Of a stretch of 64,000 nucleotides of DNA, positions 1 to 10,201 are shown piece after piece (positions within the stretch are counted from its first letter, which is position 1; the number at the start of each line of letters is the position of its first letter). The DNA is taken from NCBI GenBank assembly GCA_040756515.1, contig JBFLYW010000013.1, forward strand, positions 26,658 through 90,657, read 5' to 3'. The notes below the pieces were generated by a model. That model was not told the origin of the DNA, did no database searches, and saw only the letters and a list, made by a program, of their open reading frames with translations. The translations under genes were made by a program, and so were the position numbers. This stretch comes from DSXH01 sp020724325. Its GTDB lineage: Bacteria; Bacteroidota; Ignavibacteria; Ignavibacteriales; Melioribacteraceae.

Positions 1-2
1 AA

Positions 3-512
3 ATAGCACGTGCCGTTGGAATACGCGAAAGCGCAATCTATAATCACTTCAAATCGAAAGAGGATATTTTTCTTGCTATACTCTCTGAATATAAATCCAG
101 GTCTCTAACTAAAAAAATTCTTAATGACGAGCTTTTGGACGAACTAGATAATCCGGGAAAATTTCTACAGGATTTTGCTGGAAGATTAGTAAACTACTGG
201 AATACACCTAATGAAAGAAAATTTATACGCCTTTTGCTTATGGAACAGTTTACTAAAGTCGGTTCGCTCGAACTTTCAGTTTCTGAATATGTGAATGAAT
301 TAAGAGGAATATGCAGATTGATTTTTTCTGAGATGATTAAAAACAACATAGCAAAGAAATATGATCCCGATATTTTAGCCGAACAATTTACTGCTCTTCT
401 TTTTCTTATTAGAACCGAACATTTATCAAGAGAAGAGAAGAATGATATTAATATAGTTCTTGAAATTATAAAAAAGCATGTAAGTTTTTTCTGGAACTCA
501 ATAAAAGTTTAG
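3..512 (+). CDS. TetR/AcrR-family transcriptional regulator, 5' truncated by window edge
   Basis: The reading frame is already open at the first bases and runs to a stop at 510-512. The first visible residues (ARAVGIRESAIYNHFKSKED) are the second half of a TetR helix-turn-helix, with the usual recognition helix and the YNHFKSKEDIF signature; about 25-30 N-terminal residues lie outside the window. The rest is an all-helical ligand-binding/dimerisation domain of roughly 130 residues with no recognisable ligand signature. Proteins of this family are usually homodimeric repressors released by a small molecule. It precedes the PLP enzyme and glycosidases on the same strand and may control them, but no operator can be assigned. 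Family confident; target unknown. Confidence 0.85.
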   Translation: MARAVGIRESAIYNHFKSKEDIFLAILSEYKSRSLTKKILNDELLDELDNPGKFLQDFAGRLVNYWNTPNERKFIRLLLMEQFTKVGSLELSVSEYVNELRGICRLIFSEMIKNNIAKKYDPDILAEQFTALLFLIRTEHLSREEKNDINIVLEIIKKHVSFFWNSIKV

Positions 513-571
513 TATGCAAATAATTCCTATTACTGAATAGACCTAACAATATCATAAATAACGGATACATA

Positions 572-1534
572 ATGATAAGATTCGAACCGTCAAAAAACGA
601 TATTCTGGAAACGTACGAAAGAATTAAAAATCTAATTCACCGTACACCGCTTTTAACTTCTGAATCACTTAATCAAATGTTTGGCTGCATGCTTTATTTT
701 AAGTGCGAAAATTTTCAGAAAGCCGGGGCATTTAAGTTCAGAGGAGCGAGCAACGCCGTTTTATCCCTTAATAAAAACGACCTCATAAAAGGAGTTATTA
801 CTCATTCCTCCGGCAACCACGCTGCTGCGTTATCATTAGCAGCACGAATGAAAAATGTTCCCGCATACATTGTGATGCCCAATACTGCACCGGAAATTAA
901 AAAGAAAGCCGTTGCAGCTTACGGTGCAAAAATTACATTCAGCGAACCGACTGTTAAATCGCGCGAGGAAACAGCAAAAAAAATTGCAGACCAAACCGGC
1001 GCTACATTTATTCATCCTTACGATAATTATACTATAATTGCCGGACAATCAACATGTGCAAAAGAAATATTTGAAGAAGTTGACGACCTGGATTACTTAA
1101 TTTCTCCGGTCGGTGGTGCAGGACTTGTATCCGGTTCTTGTCTTTCTGCTTATCATTTTTCAAACAGAACAAAAGTAATTGGCGCAGAACCGAAAGGAGC
1201 CGATGATGCTTTCCGCTCATTAAGAGATAAAACTATTTATCCGTCAATAAATCCAAATACTATTTGCGATGGTTTGCTTACTCAGTTATGCGATAAGACT
1301 TATTTAATTCTCACAAAATATCTTTACGAAATAATTACAATTGAAGACCACGTTACTATTAACGCAATGAAAATTATCTGGGAACGAATGAAGATTATTG
1401 TTGAACCATCGAGCGCTATTACACTTGGCGTTGTAATGAATAATCCGGATAAGTTCAGAAATAAAAAAGTCGGGTTAATTTTATCAGGCGGAAATGCCGA
1501 TCTCGATAAACTTCCATGGCAAAAAAAATTTTGA
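572..1534 (+). CDS. Serine racemase / threonine dehydratase-like PLP enzyme
   Basis: A 320-residue fold-type II PLP enzyme. The Schiff-base lysine is K55 in AGAFKFRGAS. The substrate loop SSGNHAAA is at about 79-86, the phosphate-binding glycine loop is GGAGLVSG, and the C-terminal SGGNADLD motif is present. The segment AEPKGADD matches the metal-binding Glu/Asp patch of eukaryotic-type serine racemases, and the length fits serine racemase or catabolic threonine/serine dehydratase without the ACT domain of biosynthetic IlvA. Expected activity is deamination of L-serine/L-threonine (or hydroxyaspartate) and/or serine racemisation in the cytoplasm. It starts 60 nt after the TetR gene. The exact substrate cannot be read from sequence. 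Confidence 0.85.
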   Translation: MIRFEPSKNDILETYERIKNLIHRTPLLTSESLNQMFGCMLYFKCENFQKAGAFKFRGASNAVLSLNKNDLIKGVITHSSGNHAAALSLAARMKNVPAYIVMPNTAPEIKKKAVAAYGAKITFSEPTVKSREETAKKIADQTGATFIHPYDNYTIIAGQSTCAKEIFEEVDDLDYLISPVGGAGLVSGSCLSAYHFSNRTKVIGAEPKGADDAFRSLRDKTIYPSINPNTICDGLLTQLCDKTYLILTKYLYEIITIEDHVTINAMKIIWERMKIIVEPSSAITLGVVMNNPDKFRNKKVGLILSGGNADLDKLPWQKKF

Positions 1535-1559
1535 ATCAGTACTAACGTACAGGTTAGTG

Positions 1560-3632
1560 ATGAAAAAAATCATATTGTTTATTCTGATTGCATCTGTCTC
1601 TATAGAGGCACAAAATTATTTATCAAACCTTAATGCAACAAAGAAAGATCCAATTTATACCGCATACGCTTCTTCGCTCGAAAGAACAAATTATAAATTA
1701 GATCAGGGCTATTCATTAAGCTGGTTCGATCCTGAAAAAGGTATTGGTTTTGAATCTAAAGATGGCGGGAACATTTATTATGCTTTCAAATCCGGCAGGA
1801 CTGTTCGCTATTTATTAAAAGAACTTTATAAAGAACCTGTAATTACAACCTCGTATTCTGACCTTGTAAAATTCTATTTCTATCCTTTCAAAGATATTCG
1901 TGTGGATGCAGCATTCGTGGTATATAGTTCCCAATTCACTCTTCACATGCTGGCAATTACCAATGAAAGCAGCAGTGTTGTTGATCTTGCTGTCTACCCG
2001 CACTTTGAATTGAATCGAATAAATAAATTGGAATACGATTTATCCAGCAACACTTTTAATTTCTTTCATTCGAAAGCAAGAGATAACTGGATGAAGGAGC
2101 ATTCTATTCCTTACACAGAAAATATTAAAAGCATATTTGCAGTTTCGGAAAAGCCGGCTTCTTACGGTGCATACGAGTTTTTACAGAACAAATCTGCCGA
2201 TACTTTACAAGTTCTGCAAAAATCATTTTCTTTTTTATCTCTAAATAATTCGATAAATAAAAACATAGTTTCCTCTGTTGCATTTCAGAATTCATTTGTG
2301 TTGAAGCCGAATGAGAAAAAGGAGATAAGAATTGTTAGAGGATTAGAAAAAGCGGATTATACAGGCAATCGGTTATCTGTAATCAGCGATCAGCTGATGG
2401 AGATGGACCCGGAACTGCTTGTAAAAGAAAATGAAAAAATTTATTCGCGAATTCCACGTCCTGAATTTGAAGATACAGAAAAAGAGATGCTCTACTGGAA
2501 TGCATTTTCTTTAATACGTCAATGTATGATGAAGCCGGAAGGTGAATGTAATTATAACTATTATGTATTTTCGCGCGAACCGAAATGGGGCTGGGGTTAT
2601 GGCGGACAGGTATTTCACGAAAGCATAGTTATGCTCGCGTATGTTTTTATGGACCCGGAAAGCGCAATGAACTCGCAGCGTGTTTATATGGAAAGGCAGC
2701 ACCTTAACGGTTATATTAATTACAGAACCGGTCCTTACTTAAATGAACAGATAATTCATAATGGAGAATATACAAGTTCTGCCCCGTGGTTCAATTATAT
2801 TAATTACGAAATCTATAAAGTTACCGGTAATAAAAAATTCTTAAAGGAAGCTTACGAAAGCGGAAAGAAATTTTATAACTGGTTTGTTGCAAGAAGGGAT
2901 TCAAATAATAACGGATTAGCCAGCTGGGGCGGACACGCCGAACTTGAAAGTGTACGCGATGCAAGAGTTGCAGTATGGGATAAAGTTGGATGGGCGTCAG
3001 GCTTTGAAGGACCCGATGTAAATTCTATGCTTGTTATGGAAGAAAAATCCCTCGCCGCAATGGCTTCTATACTTGGGTTCAAAGAGGAAAGCAATCAGTG
3101 GTATAATAAAAGTCTGCTTAGAAGCGCTTTGATTAATAGATTCCTCTGGGATGATTCCACAAATTTCTATTATAACGTTAATAAAAATGATCAGTCGTTT
3201 ACTTTCAAAAACAATAATGATCTTAAGATTAAGGAAATAATCGGATTCTTACCAATGTGGGCTGGAGCAGCCGATCAAAAACGTGCTGATAAATTGTTGC
3301 GAACACTTTTAAATAAAGATGAATTCTGGAGAAAATTTGGTGTGCCGTCTCTCTCTGCAAAAGATGATTACTATAATCCAATAGGATATTGGAACGGACC
3401 CATCTGGGTTCCATGGCAATATTTATTATTCCGCGGACTGATTGATTACGGTTATAAAAACGAAGCGAAGCAGCTTGCAGATAAAGTAATGCTTAATATT
3501 ATTAATCAACTTAAAACAGATCATTATTTCTGGGAGTTTTACAGCGCAGATGATTTTCAAGCCGGGTGGAATAAAACTTATATATGGACGGGAATTATTG
3601 CACGGTTTCTAATTGACCTTGATTCTCTGTAA
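1560..3632 (+). CDS. Secreted MGH1/GH63-like (alpha/alpha)6-barrel glycoside hydrolase
   Basis: I chose the ATG at 1560 over an upstream in-frame start at 1494 because it opens a clean Sec signal peptide (MKKIILFILIASVSIEAQ) and does not overlap the preceding gene. The mature part has a beta-rich N-half (to about 300) and an alpha-helical C-half with glycosidase toroid signatures: NYYVFSREPKWGWGYGGQ, SAPWFNYINYEIYKVTG, a NNNGLASWGG calcium-like/acidic turn, and YWNGPIWVPWQYLLFRGL near the C-terminus, which recalls the YWRGPVW motif of GH63/GH37-type enzymes. It is a paralogue of the next gene and probably acts on an oligosaccharide in the periplasm or outside the cell. Family assignment is good; substrate unknown. 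Confidence 0.75.
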   Translation: MKKIILFILIASVSIEAQNYLSNLNATKKDPIYTAYASSLERTNYKLDQGYSLSWFDPEKGIGFESKDGGNIYYAFKSGRTVRYLLKELYKEPVITTSYSDLVKFYFYPFKDIRVDAAFVVYSSQFTLHMLAITNESSSVVDLAVYPHFELNRINKLEYDLSSNTFNFFHSKARDNWMKEHSIPYTENIKSIFAVSEKPASYGAYEFLQNKSADTLQVLQKSFSFLSLNNSINKNIVSSVAFQNSFVLKPNEKKEIRIVRGLEKADYTGNRLSVISDQLMEMDPELLVKENEKIYSRIPRPEFEDTEKEMLYWNAFSLIRQCMMKPEGECNYNYYVFSREPKWGWGYGGQVFHESIVMLAYVFMDPESAMNSQRVYMERQHLNGYINYRTGPYLNEQIIHNGEYTSSAPWFNYINYEIYKVTGNKKFLKEAYESGKKFYNWFVARRDSNNNGLASWGGHAELESVRDARVAVWDKVGWASGFEGPDVNSMLVMEEKSLAAMASILGFKEESNQWYNKSLLRSALINRFLWDDSTNFYYNVNKNDQSFTFKNNNDLKIKEIIGFLPMWAGAADQKRADKLLRTLLNKDEFWRKFGVPSLSAKDDYYNPIGYWNGPIWVPWQYLLFRGLIDYGYKNEAKQLADKVMLNIINQLKTDHYFWEFYSADDFQAGWNKTYIWTGIIARFLIDLDSL

Positions 3633-3809
3633 AGCTCTGCAGCGTCTCTGTGATTCTAATGAATTGCTTTAGTAGTTATTGCACAGATATGTTGAGAGCA
3701 AAGGATTTGTTCTTGAAAAAGAGAGATACATTTTGATGGTCGGTTCATCATAAGACAGCAAAGAAATGAAATCAATTAATTTGCTCGTTGAATATGAAAG
3801 GAAAATTCT

Positions 3810-5963
3810 ATGAAGAAAATTTTATATCTGTTCGTAATTCCCGTTGTCTTATACGGTCAACAACTCGTTGTTAAAGATTCTTATCTAAAATTCAATGCAA
3901 ATCAAAATGATCCGCTTTATACAACTTATACTGCTGCTATGGAAAGATCCAGGTTATATGGCGATAAAGGTTATAAAATGGATTACTATTCAGATTGTTC
4001 ACCAATAACGTATTCGGGTGATCAGGCAGGAAGGTTTTTCTGTATCTGGAAAGTTGATCAGGTTGTTGTGATGAATACCGGTGAGTACTTCGAAAAACCT
4101 GTTGTTACATCATCTTTTCCTGATATGGCAATAATGGAATATTCACCTTTCAGAGGAATAAAAGTTCAGGAAACATTTTTTGTTTACAATTCTTCCGTTG
4201 CACTTGTAAATCTCCAGATAAAAAATGAGGATAATATTCCGCATAACATCGAATTATATCCGGTTCTTGAATTAGGTAATGATTCGTTGTTAATAGAAGG
4301 TTATGATGCAAAAAGCAATGCTTACATAACTCACCATCATGAATCGCGTTACAGATTGATAAGTTCGCTCTATAAAAACGCTCCTTATCCAACCGATACG
4401 CGCGATTATTTTACCGCGAGCTTTGTTCCTTACTCTTACGGCGGTTATTACGGCGGTATGGAAAAATTTTATATAACAATCAAAACGGATTTTTATGCAA
4501 AGAACAGGAACGATTCACTGAATCATAAAAAAGAAGGATATGTTAATTTTATTTCTCTTCACGGTAAGCTTACTTTAAAACCTGGCGAAGAAATTAATGT
4601 TAGATATTTCCGCGGCTGGCAGGATAAGAGCGAGGATGTAAATGCATTAGCAAAGGAAATTGAAATGCTTAAAAAAGAACCGCTTCAGAAATTTGTAGAT
4701 AATAATCTTCAGCTCTTTTCGAGAATTCCAAGAATAAAATTCAAAACCGCAGATGAAAAACTTGTTTACCTTAGTTCTTTTAATTTAGCTCGTGGATGTT
4801 TCTATCCGCCAACTGAAAAAACAAACTACAACTTTTATGTCTTCTCGCGTCAGCCGCTCTGGGGCTGGGGACACGGGCATCAGGTTCTGCACGAATCATT
4901 AAGTATGCTTGCATATGTTTATTTAGATCCTAAATCCGCACAAGGCTCTCAATATGTTTACATGGAGCAGCAGCGTGATGACGGCTTAATTGCTTATCGT
5001 CATGGACCAAGAGGTTTACAGGATTATCCTCACTTTAGTAAAGTATTGAATCGGGATATGTCTACTACTTCTGCTCCATTCTTCAGCTGGATTAATTGGG
5101 AAATTTATAAAGTAAGTAAGGATAAAAAATTTTTGGACGATGCATACAAAAGCGGAGTAAAGTATACAAACTGGATAATTGAAAACCGCGATCTCGATAA
5201 TGACGGAACATTTGAATGGGGACCATACGGAATAATTGAAAATGTACGCGACTGGTATAATGCCGTATTTCAGGTTAGCGCAGAACGTTATCTTGATGTT
5301 GATAAGGAAGATATATCAGACGAATTGGAATGCCTTGATTTAACATTGATGGTAATTAAAGAGATGCGTTCACTTTCCGAAATTGCCGAAGAACTTGGAT
5401 TGATTGGTGAATCTAAACAATGGAAAGAAAAGGCAGACCGCACTTCTGAATTAGTTAATAAATTAATGTGGGATTACGAAAAACAATTTTATTTTTCGGT
5501 TAACAAGGAAGATCATACTTTTAAGTTTATGACACGGGATTTAAGACGCGAAGAGATTATCGGTTTTCTTGCACTATGGGCCGAAGCGGCTCCTAAAGAT
5601 AGAGCTGATAAGTTGGTTAAAAAATTATTAGACCCGCAAAAATTCTGGCGGAAGTACGGAATTCCAACTCTTGCTGCTGATGACACGTGGTACTCGCCTT
5701 ATGTTGATTACTGCTGTAAGTGGAATGGTCCCGTCTGGCTCTTATGGAATTATATGGTGCTTGGTGGATTGAAAAAGTATGGTTATATAGAGACTGCTAA
5801 TCAGCTTGCAGATAAAATGTTGTTAGCTGTTTCAACTCAATTGAAAAAAAATCATAACTTCTGGGAGTCGTATAGTCCTGATAATGAGGTTGTAAACTCG
5901 CCGCCAAATTATATATGGAATTCCATAATGGCGAGAGTGCTAATTGAAAAATATAAGAAATGA
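3810..5963 (+). CDS. Secreted MGH1/GH63-like glycoside hydrolase, paralogue of the upstream gene
   Basis: The 717-residue protein opens with a signal peptide (MKKILYLFVIPVVLYGQ) after an AAAGGAAAATTC ribosome-binding region. It shares order and motifs with the product of 1560-3632: NFYVFSRQPLWGWGHGHQ, TTSAPFFSWINWEIYKVS, DLDNDGTFEWG, and KWNGPVWLLWNYMVLGGL. The two therefore arose by tandem duplication and then diverged (insertions around residues 395-415 and 470-500). The C-terminal stop TGA at 5961-5963 is the first base pattern of the palindromic repeat that follows, so the gene ends at the repeat boundary. It is likely a periplasmic or extracellular glycosidase; specificity is not deducible. 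Confidence 0.75.
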   Translation: MKKILYLFVIPVVLYGQQLVVKDSYLKFNANQNDPLYTTYTAAMERSRLYGDKGYKMDYYSDCSPITYSGDQAGRFFCIWKVDQVVVMNTGEYFEKPVVTSSFPDMAIMEYSPFRGIKVQETFFVYNSSVALVNLQIKNEDNIPHNIELYPVLELGNDSLLIEGYDAKSNAYITHHHESRYRLISSLYKNAPYPTDTRDYFTASFVPYSYGGYYGGMEKFYITIKTDFYAKNRNDSLNHKKEGYVNFISLHGKLTLKPGEEINVRYFRGWQDKSEDVNALAKEIEMLKKEPLQKFVDNNLQLFSRIPRIKFKTADEKLVYLSSFNLARGCFYPPTEKTNYNFYVFSRQPLWGWGHGHQVLHESLSMLAYVYLDPKSAQGSQYVYMEQQRDDGLIAYRHGPRGLQDYPHFSKVLNRDMSTTSAPFFSWINWEIYKVSKDKKFLDDAYKSGVKYTNWIIENRDLDNDGTFEWGPYGIIENVRDWYNAVFQVSAERYLDVDKEDISDELECLDLTLMVIKEMRSLSEIAEELGLIGESKQWKEKADRTSELVNKLMWDYEKQFYFSVNKEDHTFKFMTRDLRREEIIGFLALWAEAAPKDRADKLVKKLLDPQKFWRKYGIPTLAADDTWYSPYVDYCCKWNGPVWLLWNYMVLGGLKKYGYIETANQLADKMLLAVSTQLKKNHNFWESYSPDNEVVNSPPNYIWNSIMARVLIEKYKK

Positions 5964-6250
5964 ATGGCACACAGATTTAACTGATGGAACAGATTTGAAC
6001 AGATCAGCTTTGATCTGCTTTATCTGTTTGATCTGTGTGCTATTAAGAAGTATTATAAAAGGGAAGGAATATTATGAAGCTGACAAAACTAACTTTTGAA
6101 AAACATTAGAAATGAATGGCACACAGATTTAACTGATACAACAGATTTGAACAGATCAGCTTTGATCTGCTTTATCTGTTTGATCTGTGTGCTATTAAGA
6201 AGTATTATAAAAGGGAATGAATATTATGAATCTGACAAAACTAATTTTAC
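5957..6250 (+). repeat. Tandem duplication of palindromic spacer plus start of the downstream gene (locus 1)
   Basis: Two copies about 152 nt apart (5957-6108 and 6109-6250). Each begins at the upstream stop codon (GAAATGAATGGCACACAG), contains a palindrome whose arms are ATGGCACACAGAT and ATCTGTGTGCTATT (5964-6044 and 6116-6196), then AAGTATTATAAAAGGGAA and the start of the downstream gene. In copy 1 the duplicated start at 6074 reads through eleven codons (MKLTKLTFEKH) and stops at 6107-6109. In copy 2 it becomes the real gene at 6226. The copies differ by point changes (for example GGGAAGGAAT against GGGAATGAAT), so this is not a simple assembly echo. Confidence 0.9.
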
Positions 6251-8823
6251 TTGTTTTTTTTACATTCAGTTTATTAATCGTTGCTCAAACTCCAAAATTC
6301 GAGCTGCAGCAAAATGATATTACACTCACACGTACTGCTCAGCCGCATCAGTATATGGATAAGATTGGTACAAAAGCTGCCCTAATGGGATTTGAAAACG
6401 GCTCCTTCGAAATGTGGATCTGGCCATGGAAAGTATTGCGCAATTTCGATCTTCAATTCTTCATCGGCTCAACAACTCAGCCAATTCAGTCAAAAGATAT
6501 TGTAAGAGAAATTACTGTAACTCCGGAAGCAACAATTATTACTTTTGTTTACGAATCATTCACAGTAAAAGAAATAATTTTCGTTCCTCACAATAAATCT
6601 GCGGCAGTAATTCTGCTCGATGTTTACACAACCACACCTCTTACAATCGTACCCGGCTTTATGCCTGTAATGCAGCCCCAATGGCCAGCCGGTATTGGTG
6701 GTCAGTACAGTTACTGGGATGAAAATCTGAAAGCATACATAATTTCTGAAGCGCAGCGGCGGGGAATATTTGTATGCGGCTCTCCCGCTGCCCAAAAGAT
6801 GGCTGCACCTCCTGCTCATATGTTTGCCGATAACCCGATTCAATTCAAATTTACCGTTGAACCTAATTTGGCTAACCAAAATTTCTTTCCGATTGTAATT
6901 GCCGGAATGCACCAGCAGCCGCGCGATTCTGTCTTCAACCTTTATAAAGATATTTCCTCAAATATCCAAAAGTACTATAACATAACTTATCAATATTATA
7001 AACAACTACGTGAATCTACTATTAATGTTGTTACACCAGATAAAAAGTTAAATCTTGCATTTGAATTCGGTAAAGTTGCTTTAAGAAATCTGATTGTAGA
7101 AAATCCAATACTTGGTAAAGGTTTGGTTGCCGGCTATGGGCTTAGCGGCGGCGGCGGACGCCCGGGTTTTGCATGGTACTTCGGCGGCGATGCTTTTATC
7201 AATTCTCTCGCTATTTCTAGTTATGGTGATTACAAAACTGTTAAAGATGTTCTCATTTTTAATCAGAAGTGGCAGCGTCAGGAAAATTTTCCGATACGAA
7301 AAAAATCTGCTGATGAAAAATTAACCGACATTGGTAAATTGGCTCATGAACTTTCGCAAAGCGACGGACTAATTGACTGGTGGAACAACTATCATTACGG
7401 TTATAATCACGCTGATACTACGCCATGGTATTTAGTTGCAATCGGAAATTACTTCAGACAAACCGGCGATATAGAGTTCATTAAGAATAGCTGGAAGTCA
7501 ATTATTCAAGCATACAGATGGTGCTTAAGCAAAGACAGCAACGCCGATGGCTTAATGGATCTTAAAGGTGCTGGACTTGGTGTTCTTGAATTTGGCGCTC
7601 TGGTTCGGATTAATAATGACATGTACACACAGGGCTTATGGACACAGGGAATTAAAGAAGTTAACCTGATGGCAAAATATGTTGGTGATAAAGAAATGGA
7701 AAAAGAATCGGCAGAGTTATTACTGAAGGCAATCAATTCACTTGAAAAAATTTTTTGGATGGAAGAACTTGGATTTTACAGCTTTGGTGCAGGTGAAGAT
7801 GGTAAGCAGGTGAGAGATAAGAATATCTTTCCTACATCAATTATGATTTTTGATTTACTGGATAATAAAAGGTGTGAAAGCTCTATAAAAAAATTCAACG
7901 AAAGCGATTTAATGACTGACTGGGGCGTTCGTAATCTTTCAAACAAATCTTCTCTCTATGAACCGACTAATTATAATTACGGAACAGTCTGGGGCTTTAA
8001 TTCATTGTTTGCAAATGCAGCACAGTATAAATATCATTTTAATTTGCCGGCTTTTTCGCTGCTTCGAAATACTTATCAACATGCGTTCAATTATGGACTG
8101 GGGATTTTTCCGGAAGTTTACTCGGGTAATATAAATACAAAACTTGGCGAAGCATATCATAACCAAGGGTTTTGTACAAGCGGCTATATTTTCCCTTTAA
8201 TGAATGGAATGCTCGGTCTTAATGTGAATGCCTTAACAAATAGTATCAGCTTCGCACCTAAACTGCCGATGCAATGGGAGCGGCTTGATGTAAAAAATAT
8301 AAAAATAGGTAATGCAATAATTAACCTGACAAATAAATTGAAGAACGGGGAATGGAAATTGTTAATTGAAAAATCTGGCGATGGTAATTTCAGCATCGAT
8401 TTTATGCCAGATCTATTTCCGGGTTCTAAAATTATTTCTGTGTCGGTCGATGGTAACCCAATCGATTTCCGGGTTGTTGATCACGATCAGGCAGTTCAGG
8501 TGAAATCAACTTTTCAAATTTCTGGCAGGAACGAAGTTATAGTAAAGTATCTGCCTTCGGTTGAGATTTATTTGATTGATGAAACAACACCGATTGGTGC
8601 TGTTAATGAAGGATTAAAAATTATTTCTCATAGATTTGCTGATAAAAAATTATTTTTGGAACTGGAAGGCATACCGGAAAGAGAATATAAACTTGGAATT
8701 ATAAACGAGAGTTTAATTAAATCAATTACCGGTGCGCGCGAAGATGATGGTAAATTAATTATAAAAATTCCAGGCGGCGGTAATAATTTTGTAAAACATC
8801 AGGTAGCAATAGAAGTAAAATGA
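6226..8823 (+). CDS. Secreted amylo-alpha-1,6-glucosidase/GDE-like glycosidase
   Basis: The start at 6226 is preferred to the ATG at 6217. The 6217 codon exists only because copy 2 of the repeat has AATG where copy 1 has AAGG, and 6226 matches the duplicated start and opens a signal peptide (MNLTKLILLVFFTFSLLIVAQ). The 865-residue product has a beta-sandwich N-half and an (alpha/alpha)6-toroid from about 290 with glycine-rich GYGLSGGGGRPGFAWYFGG, SQSDGLIDWWNNYHYGYNHAD, DSNADGLMDLKG and YEPTNYNYGTVWGFNSLF, which resemble debranching-type (glycogen debranching C-domain) glycosidases. A C-terminal beta domain follows from about 690. With the two upstream paralogues it forms a secreted saccharide-cleaving set. 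Substrate unknown. Confidence 0.7.
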   Translation: MNLTKLILLVFFTFSLLIVAQTPKFELQQNDITLTRTAQPHQYMDKIGTKAALMGFENGSFEMWIWPWKVLRNFDLQFFIGSTTQPIQSKDIVREITVTPEATIITFVYESFTVKEIIFVPHNKSAAVILLDVYTTTPLTIVPGFMPVMQPQWPAGIGGQYSYWDENLKAYIISEAQRRGIFVCGSPAAQKMAAPPAHMFADNPIQFKFTVEPNLANQNFFPIVIAGMHQQPRDSVFNLYKDISSNIQKYYNITYQYYKQLRESTINVVTPDKKLNLAFEFGKVALRNLIVENPILGKGLVAGYGLSGGGGRPGFAWYFGGDAFINSLAISSYGDYKTVKDVLIFNQKWQRQENFPIRKKSADEKLTDIGKLAHELSQSDGLIDWWNNYHYGYNHADTTPWYLVAIGNYFRQTGDIEFIKNSWKSIIQAYRWCLSKDSNADGLMDLKGAGLGVLEFGALVRINNDMYTQGLWTQGIKEVNLMAKYVGDKEMEKESAELLLKAINSLEKIFWMEELGFYSFGAGEDGKQVRDKNIFPTSIMIFDLLDNKRCESSIKKFNESDLMTDWGVRNLSNKSSLYEPTNYNYGTVWGFNSLFANAAQYKYHFNLPAFSLLRNTYQHAFNYGLGIFPEVYSGNINTKLGEAYHNQGFCTSGYIFPLMNGMLGLNVNALTNSISFAPKLPMQWERLDVKNIKIGNAIINLTNKLKNGEWKLLIEKSGDGNFSIDFMPDLFPGSKIISVSVDGNPIDFRVVDHDQAVQVKSTFQISGRNEVIVKYLPSVEIYLIDETTPIGAVNEGLKIISHRFADKKLFLELEGIPEREYKLGIINESLIKSITGAREDDGKLIIKIPGGGNNFVKHQVAIEVK

Positions 8824-8851
8824 CGAAGAATAAATAAGGATGAGGTAAATA

Positions 8852-10135
8852 ATGAAAATATTTTCTCTAACTACTCTTGCAATTATCGCTTTCATTTTTA
8901 TGAACTGTACAGAACCGGTTCCTGAAAAATTAGAGCAAAAAAAAGTTATACTAAAAACCGCACGCGACTTTAATTATAAAATGGAAATTGAAGAAAAACT
9001 TTTACGTGTTCAAAAGTTTATTGCTGCCGCCAAACTTGATGGAATTCTTCTTACACAGGTAAGAAATGTTTATTGGATTACCGCCGGACTGGCAAACAAT
9101 CAAATAGTTCTTAATAAAGATGTTGGCGCCGCTTCGTTGCTTATTTTGAAGAATGGAAAGAAATACTTAGTCTGCAGCAATGCAGAAGATCAAAGAATGA
9201 TGGATGAATCCTTAAGCCAACTTGGCTATGAACTGATTAAATACAATTGGTACGAAGCTAATCCTGTTAAAGATGTACGCGGAGATTCCATAAAACAATT
9301 TGGTAAAATTGGAAGCGATATAGATTTCCCGGGTACAATTAATATCTCGGATAAATTCAAACCTCTTCGTTATTCGTTTAATGATTACGAAATTATCCGT
9401 TATGCTTATGTGGCACAATTAGCCGCCGAAGCAGTTGCCGAGGTCTGCATTAAAATAAAACCGGGAATGAATGAATTCGAAATCGAAACTATTACTGCAA
9501 ATGCACTTAGAGATAGGCAGCTGCTTCCAACTGTTTTATTAACAGCAGTAGATGAACGAATTTATAATTACCGTCATGCATTGCCGGCTGGAGCTGTTCT
9601 AAAAAATTATGCTATGATAAATATCTGTGCAGAAAAATGGGGAATGCCAATTGCTGTAACAAGGTTTGTCCACTTTGGAACTCTACCCGAAGAGCTTAAA
9701 ACTAAACTTGAAAAAACAGCAGTAGTTAATGCATATTATCAGGAATTTACAAGACCGGGAGTGGCTGCATCTGAAATATTTGATAAGATGCAAGAATGGT
9801 ATAAATCGGTTGGTTATGAGAATGAATGGATGCTGCATCATCAGGGAGGTGCAATTGGTTACGATGACCGCGAATGGGTGATCTTTCCAGGAATAAAAGA
9901 GGTTGTGAAAACCAATCAGTCATTCGCATGGAATCCTACTATAACAGGTACTAAAGTAGAAGAGACTATAATTGTTAATGAAAAGGGTTTTGAAGTACTT
10001 ACTAAATCGCCAAACTGGCCTATGATAATTGTTAATCTAAATGGAAAAAAATATCCGCAGCCGTCAATATTAATACGCGATAACGAAAGTTTTGGACTGA
10101 TTCAAACACAAGATTATGAAATTAATGCAGAATAG
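8852..10135 (+). CDS. M24 (aminopeptidase P/creatinase fold) lipoprotein with missing metal ligands
   Basis: The N-terminus carries a lipoprotein signal peptide with lipobox FMNC (Cys at residue 19), so the protein is membrane anchored in the periplasm. Residues about 55-165 form a creatinase-type N-domain and about 180-420 the pita-bread M24 domain (HALPAG; MLHHQGGAIG; GTKVEETIIVNEKG). Of the five usual metal ligands, the two Asp positions fall in AMINICAEKWGMPIAVTRFV without Asp, and the first Glu position reads AWNPT. Only the His and the last Glu remain. Catalytic aminopeptidase P activity is therefore doubtful; a creatinase-like metal-free hydrolase or a binding protein is possible. It starts 28 nt after the glycosidase gene, probably in one operon. 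Confidence 0.7.
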   Translation: MKIFSLTTLAIIAFIFMNCTEPVPEKLEQKKVILKTARDFNYKMEIEEKLLRVQKFIAAAKLDGILLTQVRNVYWITAGLANNQIVLNKDVGAASLLILKNGKKYLVCSNAEDQRMMDESLSQLGYELIKYNWYEANPVKDVRGDSIKQFGKIGSDIDFPGTINISDKFKPLRYSFNDYEIIRYAYVAQLAAEAVAEVCIKIKPGMNEFEIETITANALRDRQLLPTVLLTAVDERIYNYRHALPAGAVLKNYAMINICAEKWGMPIAVTRFVHFGTLPEELKTKLEKTAVVNAYYQEFTRPGVAASEIFDKMQEWYKSVGYENEWMLHHQGGAIGYDDREWVIFPGIKEVVKTNQSFAWNPTITGTKVEETIIVNEKGFEVLTKSPNWPMIIVNLNGKKYPQPSILIRDNESFGLIQTQDYEINAE

Positions 10136-10201
10136 TTTATTTAAAGGCGTTAACATAAATAACTAATACAAGCCATTATTATCGATAGGTTGGGAGGGTT
10201 T

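Noticed and set aside
6556..6912. 118-codon minus-strand frame within the GDE-like glycosidase
   Set aside because: Shadow of a long signal-peptide-bearing gene.
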